From contig CALBZE010000029.1 in NCBI GenBank assembly GCA_937889645.1, positions 1 through 39,853 of the forward strand: a stretch of DNA of 39,853 nt, in the 5' to 3' direction. A program made the position numbers and the translations under genes. The notes under the pieces were generated by a model. The model saw nothing but the letters and a program-made list of their open reading frames with translations, was not told where the DNA came from and made no database searches. Every line of letters starts with the position of its first letter. The stretch's first letter is position 1. Shown here piece by piece: positions 1 to 7,663 of the stretch. The DNA is from an uncultured bacterium (GTDB taxonomy: Bacteria > Gemmatimonadota > Gemmatimonadetes > Longimicrobiales > RSA9).

Positions 1-326
1 GGAGCGGGCGGCCGCACCGCCGTCGGCAGGGCGGGCGCGCTTGCGGCGCGGCGGTCGCGGGGGCAACGACCGTGGCCGTGACCCCGGACCAACAATTCCT
101 GCAGACAGAGCGCGATGGGTTGCGGGGACAGGATGTAACGTGGTTGCGGAAGAGGGTTTGCGGTTGCCGAGAGGGTGGCACCTGTCCCATCCTGACAGGC
201 AGAAGCAATAGCGGGCGGGGACGCACCGGAAAGCCCGCGGCCGCCGGCGCGCACTACCCTCCGCGCACGCCGCCGTCCCGCTGTCGATCAGCTCCCGAGC
301 ATCAGCAGCGGCGAGCCCACGGCCGC
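1..326. other. Left edge, no supported gene
   Basis: I see no credible gene in this stretch. A 97-codon open frame covers it, but it is rich in Arg, Gly and Pro, has no ribosome binding site and runs into a heptamer repeat, so it looks like a GC-driven spurious frame. No clear promoter for the gene at 421 could be identified. Confidence 0.5.
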
Positions 327-417
327 TCGAACCCCGAACCCCGAACCCCGAATCCTGAGCCCTGAGCCCCGAGCCCCGAGCCCTGAGCCCTGACACCTGA
401 CACCCGACACCTACCCC
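327..417. repeat. 7-bp tandem repeat array, 13 units
   Basis: Thirteen consecutive heptamers run up to 3 bases before the ATG at 421. The units are CCGAACC (first copies), then CYGAGCC, then CYGACAC, so the array drifts in blocks. It covers the place where a ribosome binding site for the next gene should be; none is visible. Seven is not a multiple of three, and the array lies outside the reading frame. Confidence 0.85.
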
Positions 418-420
418 ACC

Positions 421-2775
421 ATGCTCACCACGCTAACCCTCACCGCACTCCTCCAGCTCCAACCGCCCCCCGACACCACCCTCCACGCCCTCATCGCCCG
501 GGCCGCTGCCGCGAACCGCCAGGTGCCGGCAACGCTCCACTCCTACCGCGCCCTCACCGAATCCGAGGCCGCGCTGATCATCCACACGACGGAGGGCGAG
601 GAGCTGAGCGGGCAGATCGAGCAGATCGCGACCCGGCTGGTGTGGCGACGAGACGGGTCGTACGAGCAGCGAGTGATCGGACATCGGGTGCAGACGGCGG
701 GACCGTCGCTCTCGGCGCTCACGTACCTGCGGGGCACGCTCGTCGTCCCGATCCTCTATGGCGAGCATCTCCAGCTTTTCGCGCCGGACACGGGTGCGGC
801 CGAGGGCCCCACGGCCGCCCCGGGCGAGGCCACCGCCCCGCGCGACGCGAACGCCGCGAACCCCGGCGCCGGCGGCGACGACGACGCGACCCGCCGCCGT
901 CGTCGCAAACCCCGACCCGTCTACGAATCGATCCACCCGTTCTCGGCGAAAGGACCGGAGTACTACCGGTACGAGGGCGGAGACACCGTCGCCGTCGTCC
1001 ACCTCCCCGAGCGGACGCTCAGGGTCGTGCGCGTGCGGGTCACGCCGCGTCGCGCGCCAGAGGGTCGCGCCCTCCTCTTCGCGGGCGACATCGACCTCGA
1101 CGCCGACCGGCACCACATCGTCCGGATGCGCGGTCGGCTGATCGCCGTGAACCCCGACGTCGGGCCGGCGACCCGCCTCCTCGCCCGCACCACGCGCGCC
1201 CTCGCCTTCGTCGAGCTGGAGAACGCGGAGTTCGAGGGGCGCTTCTGGCTGCCGTACCGCCAGCGGATCGAGCTGCAGGCGACGTCGCCCCTCCTGTCCG
1301 ACTCGCGCGCCGTCGTCCGGATCGTCACCCACTTCCGCGAGCACGGGGTGGAGATGCTCGCCGCGGCGCCGAACGCCGGGCCCGAGGCCGGAGGCGACGC
1401 GGGGGCCGGCGGCGCACCCGGCGCACCCGGCGCACCCGGCGCACCCGGCGCACCCGGCGCACTCACCGAGGCCGCCGGTGCGGCCGCGCCCGCTGCGGCC
1501 GCGGTCCCCGCCGGTACCCCCACTCCCGCGGACTCCACCGCGCGCCCCAGCTTCCGCCTCACCTTCGCCCCGGCCGACTCCATCTCGGGCTTCGACGGCT
1601 GGAGCTGGGAGCCGGGGGAGGCGACGTCGCCGCTCAGCGCGCGGGACTTCGACGACGTCGCGCCCGCCGACATGCGCCCCTTCGGGCCGCCACACCTCCG
1701 GTTCGGCGTGCAGCGGGTCTCCGACGCGCTCCGCTACAACCGGGTCGAAGGGCTCTACACCGGCTTCGGCGCGACGCTCGCGTTCCGCGACGCGGCGCCC
1801 GGACTGACGCTCCACGGCAACGCCGGCTGGGCATGGGCCGAGGCGACGCCGCGCGGCGCGCTCGAGCTCTCGCTCCGCCGCGGGGCGTGGGAGGCGACGG
1901 CCCGCGCCGCCCGCAGCCTCGCGCACACCAACGACTTCGCTTCGCCGTGGGAGCGAGGGGGCAGCGGCATTTTCATGCTCTTCGCCGGCGACGACGGCTA
2001 CGATTACCTGGACCGACGCGACGTCGTCCTCGCCCTGTCCCGCACCCTCGCCGGCGGCGACTCCCGGCTCCGCCTCGAGGCCGGGTGGGCCGAGGACCGC
2101 GCCGAGCGACGTCGCGTGCTGCGCGGCCCCTTCGGCGGCGACACGCTGCGGACGAACCGGCCGGTCGACCCCGGCCGCTATGGACTCGCGCGCCTCACCC
2201 TCGAGCACGGGCGGTCCGTCCACATCGGCTCGCTCCGGCCGGGACTCGGCGCGGCGCTCACCCTCGAGCAGGCCGCCGGCGACCTCGTCTGGCGTCGCCT
2301 CGAGGGGCGGCTCCACCTCCGCGCGATGCACGGCCCGTGGACCTTCGCCGCCCGACTCGACGCCGGATTCGTCGACAGCGACACGCCGCCGCTCCAGACG
2401 CTCTACGAGATCGGCACCGCCACGACGCTCCCGGGCTACGACTACAAGGAGTTCGCCGGCGACCGCGCCGCGCTCGTCCGCGGGATGGTGCGATACGACC
2501 CGGGGATCCTCGACACGCCGATCCGCCTCGGCGGGCTCGTCCTCCCCGGGCTGTCCCCCGCGCCCGCCGCCCAGTGGCACGCCGGATGGACGGACGCGTC
2601 CGACGACGCCGCCGCGGCCATCCAGGCCCTCGGCTCGCGCCCGACCGGCGGCGTCCGCAGCGCCGTCGACGTCCTTCTCACCTTCTTCGGCGGCTCGGTC
2701 GGCGTCGGCGTCGCACGGCCCCTCGACCGCCACGAGGAGTGGGCGTTCGTGTTCGTGCTGGGTGGGGTGCACTGA
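421..2775 (+). CDS. Large envelope protein, probable outer-membrane beta-barrel
   Basis: A 784-residue protein of unrecognised function. It starts with a short hydrophobic stretch (MLTTLTLTALLQLQ) that may be a signal sequence. The N-terminal part (about 30-330) contains a region resembling periplasmic domains that measure lipoprotein-like or surface-antigen proteins. A low-complexity linker (about 320-380) holds a GAP tripeptide repeated five to six times and an Ala-rich run. The C-terminal 370 residues have alternating polar and aromatic strands (for example YTGFGATLAF and FVFVLGGVH) as in outer-membrane barrels of the DUF5686/surface-antigen type. No Shine-Dalgarno sequence precedes the ATG; the heptamer array is there instead. 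The stop is followed by GC-rich spacer and a terminator at 2965. The barrel call is inference from strand pattern only. Confidence 0.75.
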   Translation: MLTTLTLTALLQLQPPPDTTLHALIARAAAANRQVPATLHSYRALTESEAALIIHTTEGEELSGQIEQIATRLVWRRDGSYEQRVIGHRVQTAGPSLSALTYLRGTLVVPILYGEHLQLFAPDTGAAEGPTAAPGEATAPRDANAANPGAGGDDDATRRRRRKPRPVYESIHPFSAKGPEYYRYEGGDTVAVVHLPERTLRVVRVRVTPRRAPEGRALLFAGDIDLDADRHHIVRMRGRLIAVNPDVGPATRLLARTTRALAFVELENAEFEGRFWLPYRQRIELQATSPLLSDSRAVVRIVTHFREHGVEMLAAAPNAGPEAGGDAGAGGAPGAPGAPGAPGAPGALTEAAGAAAPAAAAVPAGTPTPADSTARPSFRLTFAPADSISGFDGWSWEPGEATSPLSARDFDDVAPADMRPFGPPHLRFGVQRVSDALRYNRVEGLYTGFGATLAFRDAAPGLTLHGNAGWAWAEATPRGALELSLRRGAWEATARAARSLAHTNDFASPWERGGSGIFMLFAGDDGYDYLDRRDVVLALSRTLAGGDSRLRLEAGWAEDRAERRRVLRGPFGGDTLRTNRPVDPGRYGLARLTLEHGRSVHIGSLRPGLGAALTLEQAAGDLVWRRLEGRLHLRAMHGPWTFAARLDAGFVDSDTPPLQTLYEIGTATTLPGYDYKEFAGDRAALVRGMVRYDPGILDTPIRLGGLVLPGLSPAPAAQWHAGWTDASDDAAAAIQALGSRPTGGVRSAVDVLLTFFGGSVGVGVARPLDRHEEWAFVFVLGGVH
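1411..1464 (+). repeat. In-frame 9-bp repeat coding for (Gly-Ala-Pro)n
   Basis: Six consecutive 9-bp units GGCGCACCC, the last one ending CTC, inside the 784-residue envelope protein. Each unit encodes Gly-Ala-Pro, so copy-number change would lengthen or shorten the linker between the N-terminal domain and the barrel without shifting the frame. Confidence 0.9.
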
Positions 2776-2830
2776 GGGCGCGGCGGCACGCGCCCGAGCC
2801 CCGGCGTGCATCGTCGCCCTCACGTCGGAG

Positions 2831-2866
2831 CGCCCGCCGCGCCCACCGCGCCCACCGCACCCGCCG
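2831..2866. repeat. Short 9-bp tandem repeat
   Basis: Four units of CGCCCRCCG (one as CACCCGCCG) in the gap after the envelope gene, followed by two degenerate 10-bp units. Outside these units the 2776-2927 gap shows nothing I can name. Confidence 0.6.
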
Positions 2867-2927
2867 AGCCTCGCCGCGCCCCGCCGCGTCCCGGACCACA
2901 ACCCGCGCGCCCGTTTGCGCTGTCCCA

Positions 2928-2956
2928 TGGACGCGTGGCGCGGCTCGCGCTAAGAT
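2928..2956 (+). promoter_or_regulatory. Possible sigma-70-like promoter
   Basis: TGGACG (2928-2933), a 17-bp spacer, and TAAGAT (2951-2956). Transcription would start near 2963, directly at the foot of the terminator-like hairpin at 2965, so either the hairpin is a leader structure of the FmdB-like gene or this promoter match is fortuitous. Confidence 0.4.
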
Positions 2957-2964
2957 TGGCGCGG

Positions 2965-2994
2965 AGGCCCGTCGCGGGGAGCGGCGGGCCTTTT
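2965..2994 (+). terminator. Rho-independent terminator or leader hairpin
   Basis: An 11-bp stem (AGGCCCGTCGC with GCGGCGGGCCT, one G-U pair), loop GGGGA, and a following TTTT. It fits an intrinsic terminator for the envelope gene, 190 bp past its stop. Confidence 0.7.
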
Positions 2995-3028
2995 CGCATC
3001 CCACCCCACAAGCCGCGAGGAGGGACGC

Positions 3029-3193
3029 ATGCCGACCTACGAGTACCAGTGCAAGGACTGCCACGCCACCTTCACGCGCATCGAGCGGATCACCGACCAC
3101 GGCTCGATCAAGCCGACGTGCCCCAAGTGCAAGGGGAAGAACGTCGAGCAGCTCCTCGCGCCCGTGTTCGCCAAGACGTCGAAGAAGAGCTGA
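3029..3193 (+). CDS. FmdB-family small zinc-ribbon protein
   Basis: A 54-residue protein beginning MPTYEYQCKDCHATF, the standard N-terminus of the FmdB/CxxC_CxxC_SSSS family of putative regulatory proteins. The four zinc ligands are visible as two CxxC pairs (C8/C11 and C31/C34). Family members are usually 55-110 residues, so this is a minimal version ending in a short basic tail (TSKKS). A good ribosome binding site (GAGGAGGG, about 6 nt before the ATG) fixes the start. The biochemical role of the family is not established. The gene stands alone between the hairpin at 2965 and the next zinc-ribbon protein. Confidence 0.9.
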   Translation: MPTYEYQCKDCHATFTRIERITDHGSIKPTCPKCKGKNVEQLLAPVFAKTSKKS

Positions 3194-3246
3194 GGTTGCA
3201 CCCCCGGGCCCATCTCGCGATCTTTCTTCGTTGTAGCCGCCCCGGC

Positions 3247-3272
3247 GCCCCGGCGGCCGCGGCCGCCGGGGC
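3247..3272. repeat. Perfect 26-bp GC palindrome
   Basis: A perfect palindrome of G and C centred on GGCCGCGGCC between the FmdB-like gene and the next gene. No T-run follows on the plus strand, so it is a poor intrinsic terminator, though it could form a strong RNA hairpin past the FmdB-like gene. Confidence 0.7.
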
Positions 3273-3309
3273 TCCGTCGGTTCGTGTGGTCCCCAACCCG
3301 TCGAAGTCG

Positions 3310-3699
3310 ATGGCGCGATCAGTCGAGGTGCAGTCGCCTGCCGCCCGGGTCACCCTCTTCGGTTTCAAGTCCGTCCCCGCGCAAGTCGAGCTCGTGCACC
3401 GGCCGACGCCGGTCCGACTCACGCGCGCGCTCCTCTTTCTCGCCGGGTGCTGGTGCGCCGCGCCGGTTCTCGCGATCCTGCCGCCCCACGTCCTCTGGCT
3501 CCTCGCCGCCATGGGCGCCGGGATCTATCTCGGATGGAAGGAGTGGCGCGGCCCTTACGAGGTGCGTCGCCTCGAGACGCGGTGCCCGAGCTGCGGCAAC
3601 GCGCTCGTCGTCGAGCCGGGCGCCCGGATCGCCCTGCCGCACAGGATCTCCTGCTTCAACTGCCACCACGAGCCGCTGCTGGAAGCCGAGGTGGAGTGA
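3310..3699 (+). CDS. Membrane protein with C-terminal zinc ribbon, unknown function
   Basis: A 129-residue protein read from the ATG at 3310. Residues 38-75 form one or two hydrophobic segments (LLFLAGCWCAAPVLAIL and VLWLLAAMGAGIYLGW), followed by a soluble tail with two CxxC pairs (C92/C95 in CPSC, C115/C118 in CFNC) that should bind one zinc. The tail ends in acidic residues. I do not recognise the family. The frame is open far upstream and no strong ribosome binding site is visible, so the start is uncertain; a GTG upstream is possible. The 3194-3309 gap holds only the palindrome at 3247. Confidence 0.65.
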   Translation: MARSVEVQSPAARVTLFGFKSVPAQVELVHRPTPVRLTRALLFLAGCWCAAPVLAILPPHVLWLLAAMGAGIYLGWKEWRGPYEVRRLETRCPSCGNALVVEPGARIALPHRISCFNCHHEPLLEAEVE

Positions 3700-3720
3700 G
3701 GGGCGGCGCGGCCGCGTGGT

Positions 3721-3749
3721 TTGCCCCCGACATCGTCGCCTCCTATATT
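3721..3749 (+). promoter_or_regulatory. Promoter of the di-haem peroxidase gene
   Basis: TTGCCC (3721-3726), 17-bp spacer, TATATT (3744-3749). It precedes a good AGGAGG at 3813-3818, leaving a 5' leader of about 70 nt. Confidence 0.7.
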
Positions 3750-3825
3750 GCCGATGCGGTCGTGCCCGAACCCGGCGCGGCTCGCGCGCAGGCACGGCCG
3801 CTGACCTCAGATAGGAGGCGAAGCC

Positions 3826-4938
3826 ATGACCGTGCAACGACGTACCCGCGGTGCGGCGCGCCCGGAGCAACGAAGGTCCGGTGCCGGTGCTGCAGTCGCG
3901 GGTTTGCTGCTTCTCGCGGGCATCACGCTCCTCGGGTCCGCGGCCTGCGAAATCGGCCGGATGCCCGAAGAAACCCGGCTCGCGACCAAGGGCTCCCGAC
4001 CCGCCGACGTCTCGCCCCTCTTCCAGCCGTTGCCCGAAACCGCCGAGCACCCCGAAGACAACCCGGGCACGCCCGAGCGGATCGACCTCGGACACAAGCT
4101 CTTCTTCGAGCCGAAGCTCTCGCGGTCCGGCATCATCTCGTGCAACACGTGCCACGTCGTCGGCGCGGCCGGGGTGGATGCGCGCCAGGTCGCGATCGGC
4201 GAGGGCGCGCGGACGGGGCCGCGCAACAGCCCGACCGTCTACAACGCCGCGTTCCTCACGGCGCAGTTCTGGGACGGCCGCGCGCCGACGCTGGAGGAGC
4301 AGGCGAAGGGCCCGATCCAGGCCCACGTCGAGATGGACCTCACGCCCGAGGAGGCGGTCGAACGACTGCGCGAGGTCGGTTACGAGCCGCTCTTCGCCGC
4401 CGCGTTCCCGGGCGAGGAGGATCCGCTGACGTTCGACAACATCGCCAGGGCGATCGCCGCCTTCGAGCGCACGCTCATCACCCCAGGCTCCCCGTTCGAC
4501 CGCTACCTCGGCGGCGACGAGGCGGCGCTCACGCCGAAGCAGAAGGAGGGGCTCCGGATCTTCCAGGACGCCGGGTGCATCAGCTGCCACAACGGCGTCA
4601 TGCTCGGCGGCCAGGGGTACGCGGCCTTCTCGCACGTAGAAGGCTCGAGCGACATCGGCCGCGCCGCCGTCACCGGGCGCGACGAGGATCGCTACGTCTT
4701 CCGCATCGCGCCGCTGCGCAACGTCGCCCTCACCGCCCCCTACTTCCACGACGGCAGCGCCGCCACGCTGCACGAGGCCGTCTCGATCATGGGGTGGGTG
4801 CAGCTCAAGCGACGCTTCACGCAGGAAGAGGTCGACGCGCTCGTCGCGTTCCTCGAGTCGCTCACGGGCGAATTCCCGGTGGTGACGCACCCGCAGCTGC
4901 CGCGCACGCCGCCGTCCGCGCGGGGGGCGTCGGATTGA
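3826..4938 (+). CDS. Di-haem cytochrome c peroxidase (CcpA/MauG family)
   Basis: A 370-residue exported protein. Known members reduce hydrogen peroxide to water in the periplasm with electrons from small cytochromes, or in MauG perform oxidative chemistry. Two c-type haem sites are visible: CNTCH at 106-110 and CISCH at 251-255, the normal one-per-domain arrangement. Family hallmarks include ERIDLGHKLFFEPKLSRSG ahead of the first haem, the GPRNSPTVYNAAF segment, and APLRNVALTAPYFHDG near the C-terminus. Residues 21-41 are hydrophobic and end in Ala-Ala-Cys, so it may be a lipoprotein, but the lipobox is weak. The start is fixed by AGGAGG 7 nt upstream. The gene stands alone, with its own promoter at 3721. 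No cytochrome maturation genes are in the window. Confidence 0.92.
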   Translation: MTVQRRTRGAARPEQRRSGAGAAVAGLLLLAGITLLGSAACEIGRMPEETRLATKGSRPADVSPLFQPLPETAEHPEDNPGTPERIDLGHKLFFEPKLSRSGIISCNTCHVVGAAGVDARQVAIGEGARTGPRNSPTVYNAAFLTAQFWDGRAPTLEEQAKGPIQAHVEMDLTPEEAVERLREVGYEPLFAAAFPGEEDPLTFDNIARAIAAFERTLITPGSPFDRYLGGDEAALTPKQKEGLRIFQDAGCISCHNGVMLGGQGYAAFSHVEGSSDIGRAAVTGRDEDRYVFRIAPLRNVALTAPYFHDGSAATLHEAVSIMGWVQLKRRFTQEEVDALVAFLESLTGEFPVVTHPQLPRTPPSARGASD

Positions 4939-5004
4939 CGTGAGGCGGGTCGGACCGGCGCGGCGTGCGTCCCGATGATGCAGGACACGCCGGACCGACC
5001 CGGG

Positions 5005-5071
5005 GCGCGCCGCGACGTAGCGCCCACCGGACGACGTATGGCACGTGGTCACGACCACCGTCGCGGCGCGC
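5005..5071. repeat. Nested inverted repeats
   Basis: A perfect 13-bp inverted repeat (GCGCGCCGCGACG at 5005-5017, partner at 5059-5071). Its inside contains a smaller dyad GTGGTC-AC-GACCAC (5045-5058). It is the first of a chain of dyads that fills the gap between the convergent peroxidase and TolB-like genes. Confidence 0.8.
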
Positions 5072-5078
5072 CGCGCAG

Positions 5079-5094
5079 TCGTATCCGGATACGA
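5079..5094. repeat. Perfect 16-bp palindrome
   Basis: TCGTATCCGGATACGA, directly before the 44-bp dyad array. It could be an operator-like site or another small hairpin of the same chain. Confidence 0.8.
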
Positions 5095-5264
5095 TGTAGA
5101 AACTGCACACTCATCGACCTCCCTGGCGATGAGCGTGCAGTTTCCCTTTGCTAATGTGAAAAGTGAACGCGCGTCGATCCCTCGGCTCGACGCGCGTTCA
5201 CTTTTGCCCCGCTAATGTGGAAACTCACCGCGGAACCGAGAAATCGGCGGTCCGTGGTGAGTTT
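5095..5264. repeat. Three-unit dyad array with conserved linkers
   Basis: Three large dyads in a row. Dyad 1 is 5100-5143 (17-bp arms starting AAACTGCACAC, 10-nt loop, one mismatch). Dyad 2 is 5159-5205 (19-bp perfect arms starting AAAAGTGAACGCG, 9-nt loop). Dyad 3 is 5221-5264 (14-bp arms starting AAACTCACC, one mismatch, with an inner CCGA-GAAA-TCGG hairpin). Two 15-nt linkers (5144-5158 and 5206-5220) share GCTAATGTG. The reverse complement of this linker, CACATTAGC, recurs in the 10335-10840 gap. Arm sequences differ between dyads but always begin AAA and end TTT. Confidence 0.9.
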
Positions 5265-5357
5265 TCACACCGCGGCGCAGCGGCACGCGGCGCGGCGTCG
5301 CCCACCGCGACGAATGCGGCCGCCCGGACGTCGCCTCCGACCGCGGCGCAGCGGCAG

Positions 5358-6452
5358 CTACCGCGACGAGATCGCCCCCTCCACCCAGTCGGCGATGAAC
5401 ACGTTGATCTCGCCGCGCGGGTCCGACGCGTTCCGGTCCGACGCGAACACCAGCTTCTTCCCATCCGGGCTGAACATCGGGAAGCTGTCGAAGCCCGGGT
5501 GGTTCGTGATCCGCTGCAGGTTCCCGCCGTCGACGTCGATCATGTACAGGTTGAAGCTCCGGCCGCGCGGATCGTGCATGTTCGAGCTGAAGATGATCCG
5601 CTTCCCGTCGGGGTGGAAGAACGGCGCGAAGTTGGCCGCCCCGTTGTTCGTGAGCTGGCGCTTGTTCGAACCGTCGGCGTCCATGATCCAGATCTCGACC
5701 CGGTTCGGGCGAATCAGCTTGTCGGCGAGGAGCGCGCGGAAGTCGGCCAGCTCCTCGGGGTCCGTCGGGTGGTGCGCCCGGTAGACGATCTTCGTGCCAT
5801 CGGGGGAGAAGAACGGGCCGCCGTCGTACCCCGGCTCGTGGGTCAGTCGGCGCACGTTCCCGCCGTCGGCGTCCATGACGTAGATCTCGATGTCGCCGTC
5901 GCGCGTCGAGGTGAAGACGATGCTGCGCCCGTCCGGCGAGATCGTCGCCTCCGCATCGTAGCCCGGGCTGTTCGTCAGGTTGCGCAGACCGGACCCGTCC
6001 GCGTTCGCGATGAAGACGTCGTAATCGAAGAGCCCCCAGACGTAGCCGCGGCTGCGGTCCGGCGGCGTCGGGCACTCGTCGGCGATGTGGTGCGTCGAGC
6101 TGAACAGGATCCGGTCGCCCGCCGGGTAGAAGTACCCGCACGTCGTGCGCCCCTTCCCCGTCGAGACGAGGCGCACGTCGCTCCCGTCCAGGTTCATCGT
6201 GTAGATCTGGTCGCACGCCGACTCGCCCGGCCGCGTCGCCTGGAAGATCAGGCGCTGGCCGTCGGCCGAGAAGTACGCCTCCGCGTTGGTCCCGCCGAAG
6301 GTGAGCTGGCGGAGGTTCTGGATCCGCGGGTCGTCGCCGGTGGTGGCGGACGGCCGCGGCGCCGCCGCGGCGGCGCCGCGGCCGTCCTGCGCCCAGGCCG
6401 TGCCGACGGAGGCAAGGACGAGAGTCGTGAGCAGAAGAGAAAACCGTGTCAT
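5358..6452 (-). CDS. TolB-like beta-propeller protein (PD40/WD40-like repeats)
   Basis: A 364-residue exported protein. Residues 1-21 are a signal peptide with a cleavage site after AWA (MTRFSLLLTTLVLASVGTAWA). The rest is a beta-propeller of about six PD40 repeats, each showing the F(S/H)PDG(K/R).(I/L).F.S signature (for example ATISPDGRSIVFTSTRDG and PMFSPDGKKLVFASDR) and the IYVMDADGGN strand. Such proteins resemble TolB and the N-terminal propellers of DPP-IV-like peptidases, but no peptidase domain is present and the length fits a stand-alone propeller. It probably acts in the periplasm as a binding protein. It is transcribed alone from the promoter at 6527 and is convergent with the peroxidase gene. 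Confidence 0.88.
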   Translation of the reverse strand: MTRFSLLLTTLVLASVGTAWAQDGRGAAAAAPRPSATTGDDPRIQNLRQLTFGGTNAEAYFSADGQRLIFQATRPGESACDQIYTMNLDGSDVRLVSTGKGRTTCGYFYPAGDRILFSSTHHIADECPTPPDRSRGYVWGLFDYDVFIANADGSGLRNLTNSPGYDAEATISPDGRSIVFTSTRDGDIEIYVMDADGGNVRRLTHEPGYDGGPFFSPDGTKIVYRAHHPTDPEELADFRALLADKLIRPNRVEIWIMDADGSNKRQLTNNGAANFAPFFHPDGKRIIFSSNMHDPRGRSFNLYMIDVDGGNLQRITNHPGFDSFPMFSPDGKKLVFASDRNASDPRGEINVFIADWVEGAISSR

Positions 6453-6526
6453 CTTTCTAACGGACCTGGTTCCATTTTCCAGAATCGACCCATTCAGCCA
6501 TGGTCGACGCCCATGAAGACCTCTAG

Positions 6527-6555
6527 ATTATGGGCGGCCGGAACGCCGTGCACAA
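6527..6555 (-). promoter_or_regulatory. Promoter of the TolB-like gene
   Basis: On the minus strand TTGTGC (6555-6550), 17-bp spacer, CATAAT (6532-6527), leaving a leader of about 68 nt before the ATG at 6452. The remaining bases 6556-6691, up to the MarR-GNAT stop, show nothing I can name. Confidence 0.6.
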
Positions 6556-6691
6556 CACCAAATCCCCCATCCGCCCACGCATGACAAGACCGGCCTCCAA
6601 CCATGGCCCGCCGGGCCAACGGCATGGCATTCCGTAGCAACTCTGGATTTCGGTGCCTGGTCCGCGGTGGCGGCGGCGGCGGCGCCGTCGT

Positions 6692-7627
6692 TCACAACCT
6701 CAACTCCCACGTCTCCCCGATCAGCCCCTCCCCGAACTCCTGGTGCGACTCCGCGTGGACCAGCCGGTACCCCTCCCGCTCGTAGATCCGCCGCGCCGCG
6801 AGCAGCACGTTGTTCGTCCACAACGTGATCGTCCGATAGCCAGCCTGCCGCGCGAAGCGCGTGCACTCCTGCACCAGACGCCTGCCGATCCCCAGCCCAC
6901 GCGCCCGCGGCTCGACGAGCAGCAGCCGGAGCTTCGCCACGCCCTCCCGCTCGGGATGCTTCACGAGGAACACCGACCCGACCGGCTCCCCCTCCATCTC
7001 CGCGATCCAGCACCGCTCCCGCCTCGCATCGAAGTTCCGGATGAAGTCGGCGACGACCTGCGCCACCAGCGCCTCGAACCGCTCGTCCCAGCCGTATTCC
7101 TGGTTGTAGAGCACCCCGTGCCGGTGCACCACCCACCCCATGTCGCCCGGCTGGTGCGGGCGCAGGATGTACGGTACCGGCCGCTGCGGCGCCGCGCCGA
7201 GGAGCGATTCGATCGCGCCCATCGCACGCACCAGGCGGTCCTGCTCCTCCGGCGACAACCGCGTCAGCATCGCCTCGATATCGCCCCGCGACGCTGCGTT
7301 CAGCCGCGCGAACGCCTCCCGGCCCGCCCCGGTCAGCGAGACCAGGTGCTCGCGCCCGTCGGCCTCCGAGCGACGTCGCTCGATCAGCCCATGCTCCCGG
7401 AAGCCGCGCAGGATGCGACTCAGGTAGCCGGGATCCAGCCCCAGCTCCCGCCCGAGCTGCGCCGCCGTCGTCGGCTCGCGATGCGCCAGTTCGTACAGCA
7501 CCCGCGCCTCGGTCAGCGTGAAGCGGGTGTTCAGGTAGCCCCGGCTCAGCACGCCGATCTTCTGCGTGTAGAATCGGTTGAACCGCCGCACGGCCTCGAT
7601 GCGCCGCTCCAGCTCGGTACCGTCCAT
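6692..7627 (-). CDS. MarR-type regulator fused to a GNAT acetyltransferase
   Basis: A 311-residue fusion. Residues 1-140 are a MarR winged helix: LTEARVLYELAHREPTTAAQLGRELGLDPGYLSRILRGFREHGLIERR followed by the wing and a helical dimerisation region. Residues 150-311 are a GNAT N-acetyltransferase with the acetyl-CoA loop visible as VEPRARGLGIGRRLVQE and the later NVLLAARRIYEREGY. This architecture is a known family; substrates are mostly undefined. AGGAGG lies 5 nt before the ATG. The gene diverges from the UbiD gene, and an inverted repeat covering its promoter region (7664-7705) suggests self-regulation by the MarR part. That regulation is inference. Confidence 0.92.
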   Translation of the reverse strand: MDGTELERRIEAVRRFNRFYTQKIGVLSRGYLNTRFTLTEARVLYELAHREPTTAAQLGRELGLDPGYLSRILRGFREHGLIERRRSEADGREHLVSLTGAGREAFARLNAASRGDIEAMLTRLSPEEQDRLVRAMGAIESLLGAAPQRPVPYILRPHQPGDMGWVVHRHGVLYNQEYGWDERFEALVAQVVADFIRNFDARRERCWIAEMEGEPVGSVFLVKHPEREGVAKLRLLLVEPRARGLGIGRRLVQECTRFARQAGYRTITLWTNNVLLAARRIYEREGYRLVHAESHQEFGEGLIGETWELRL

Positions 7628-7663
7628 CGTCGCCTCCTGGGGAAGGGGACCGTCGGCCGCGAT

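Noticed and set aside
433..2928. Long open frame of 831 codons on the minus strand opposite the envelope gene
   Set aside because: It is a mirror of the real gene caused by high GC; Arg/Gly/Val-rich composition, no domains and no start signals. The plus-strand frame has a signal sequence and barrel-like pattern.
642..3236. 864-codon plus-strand frame covering the envelope and FmdB-like genes
   Set aside because: Arg/Pro-rich low-complexity translation typical of a shifted frame in a GC-rich gene.
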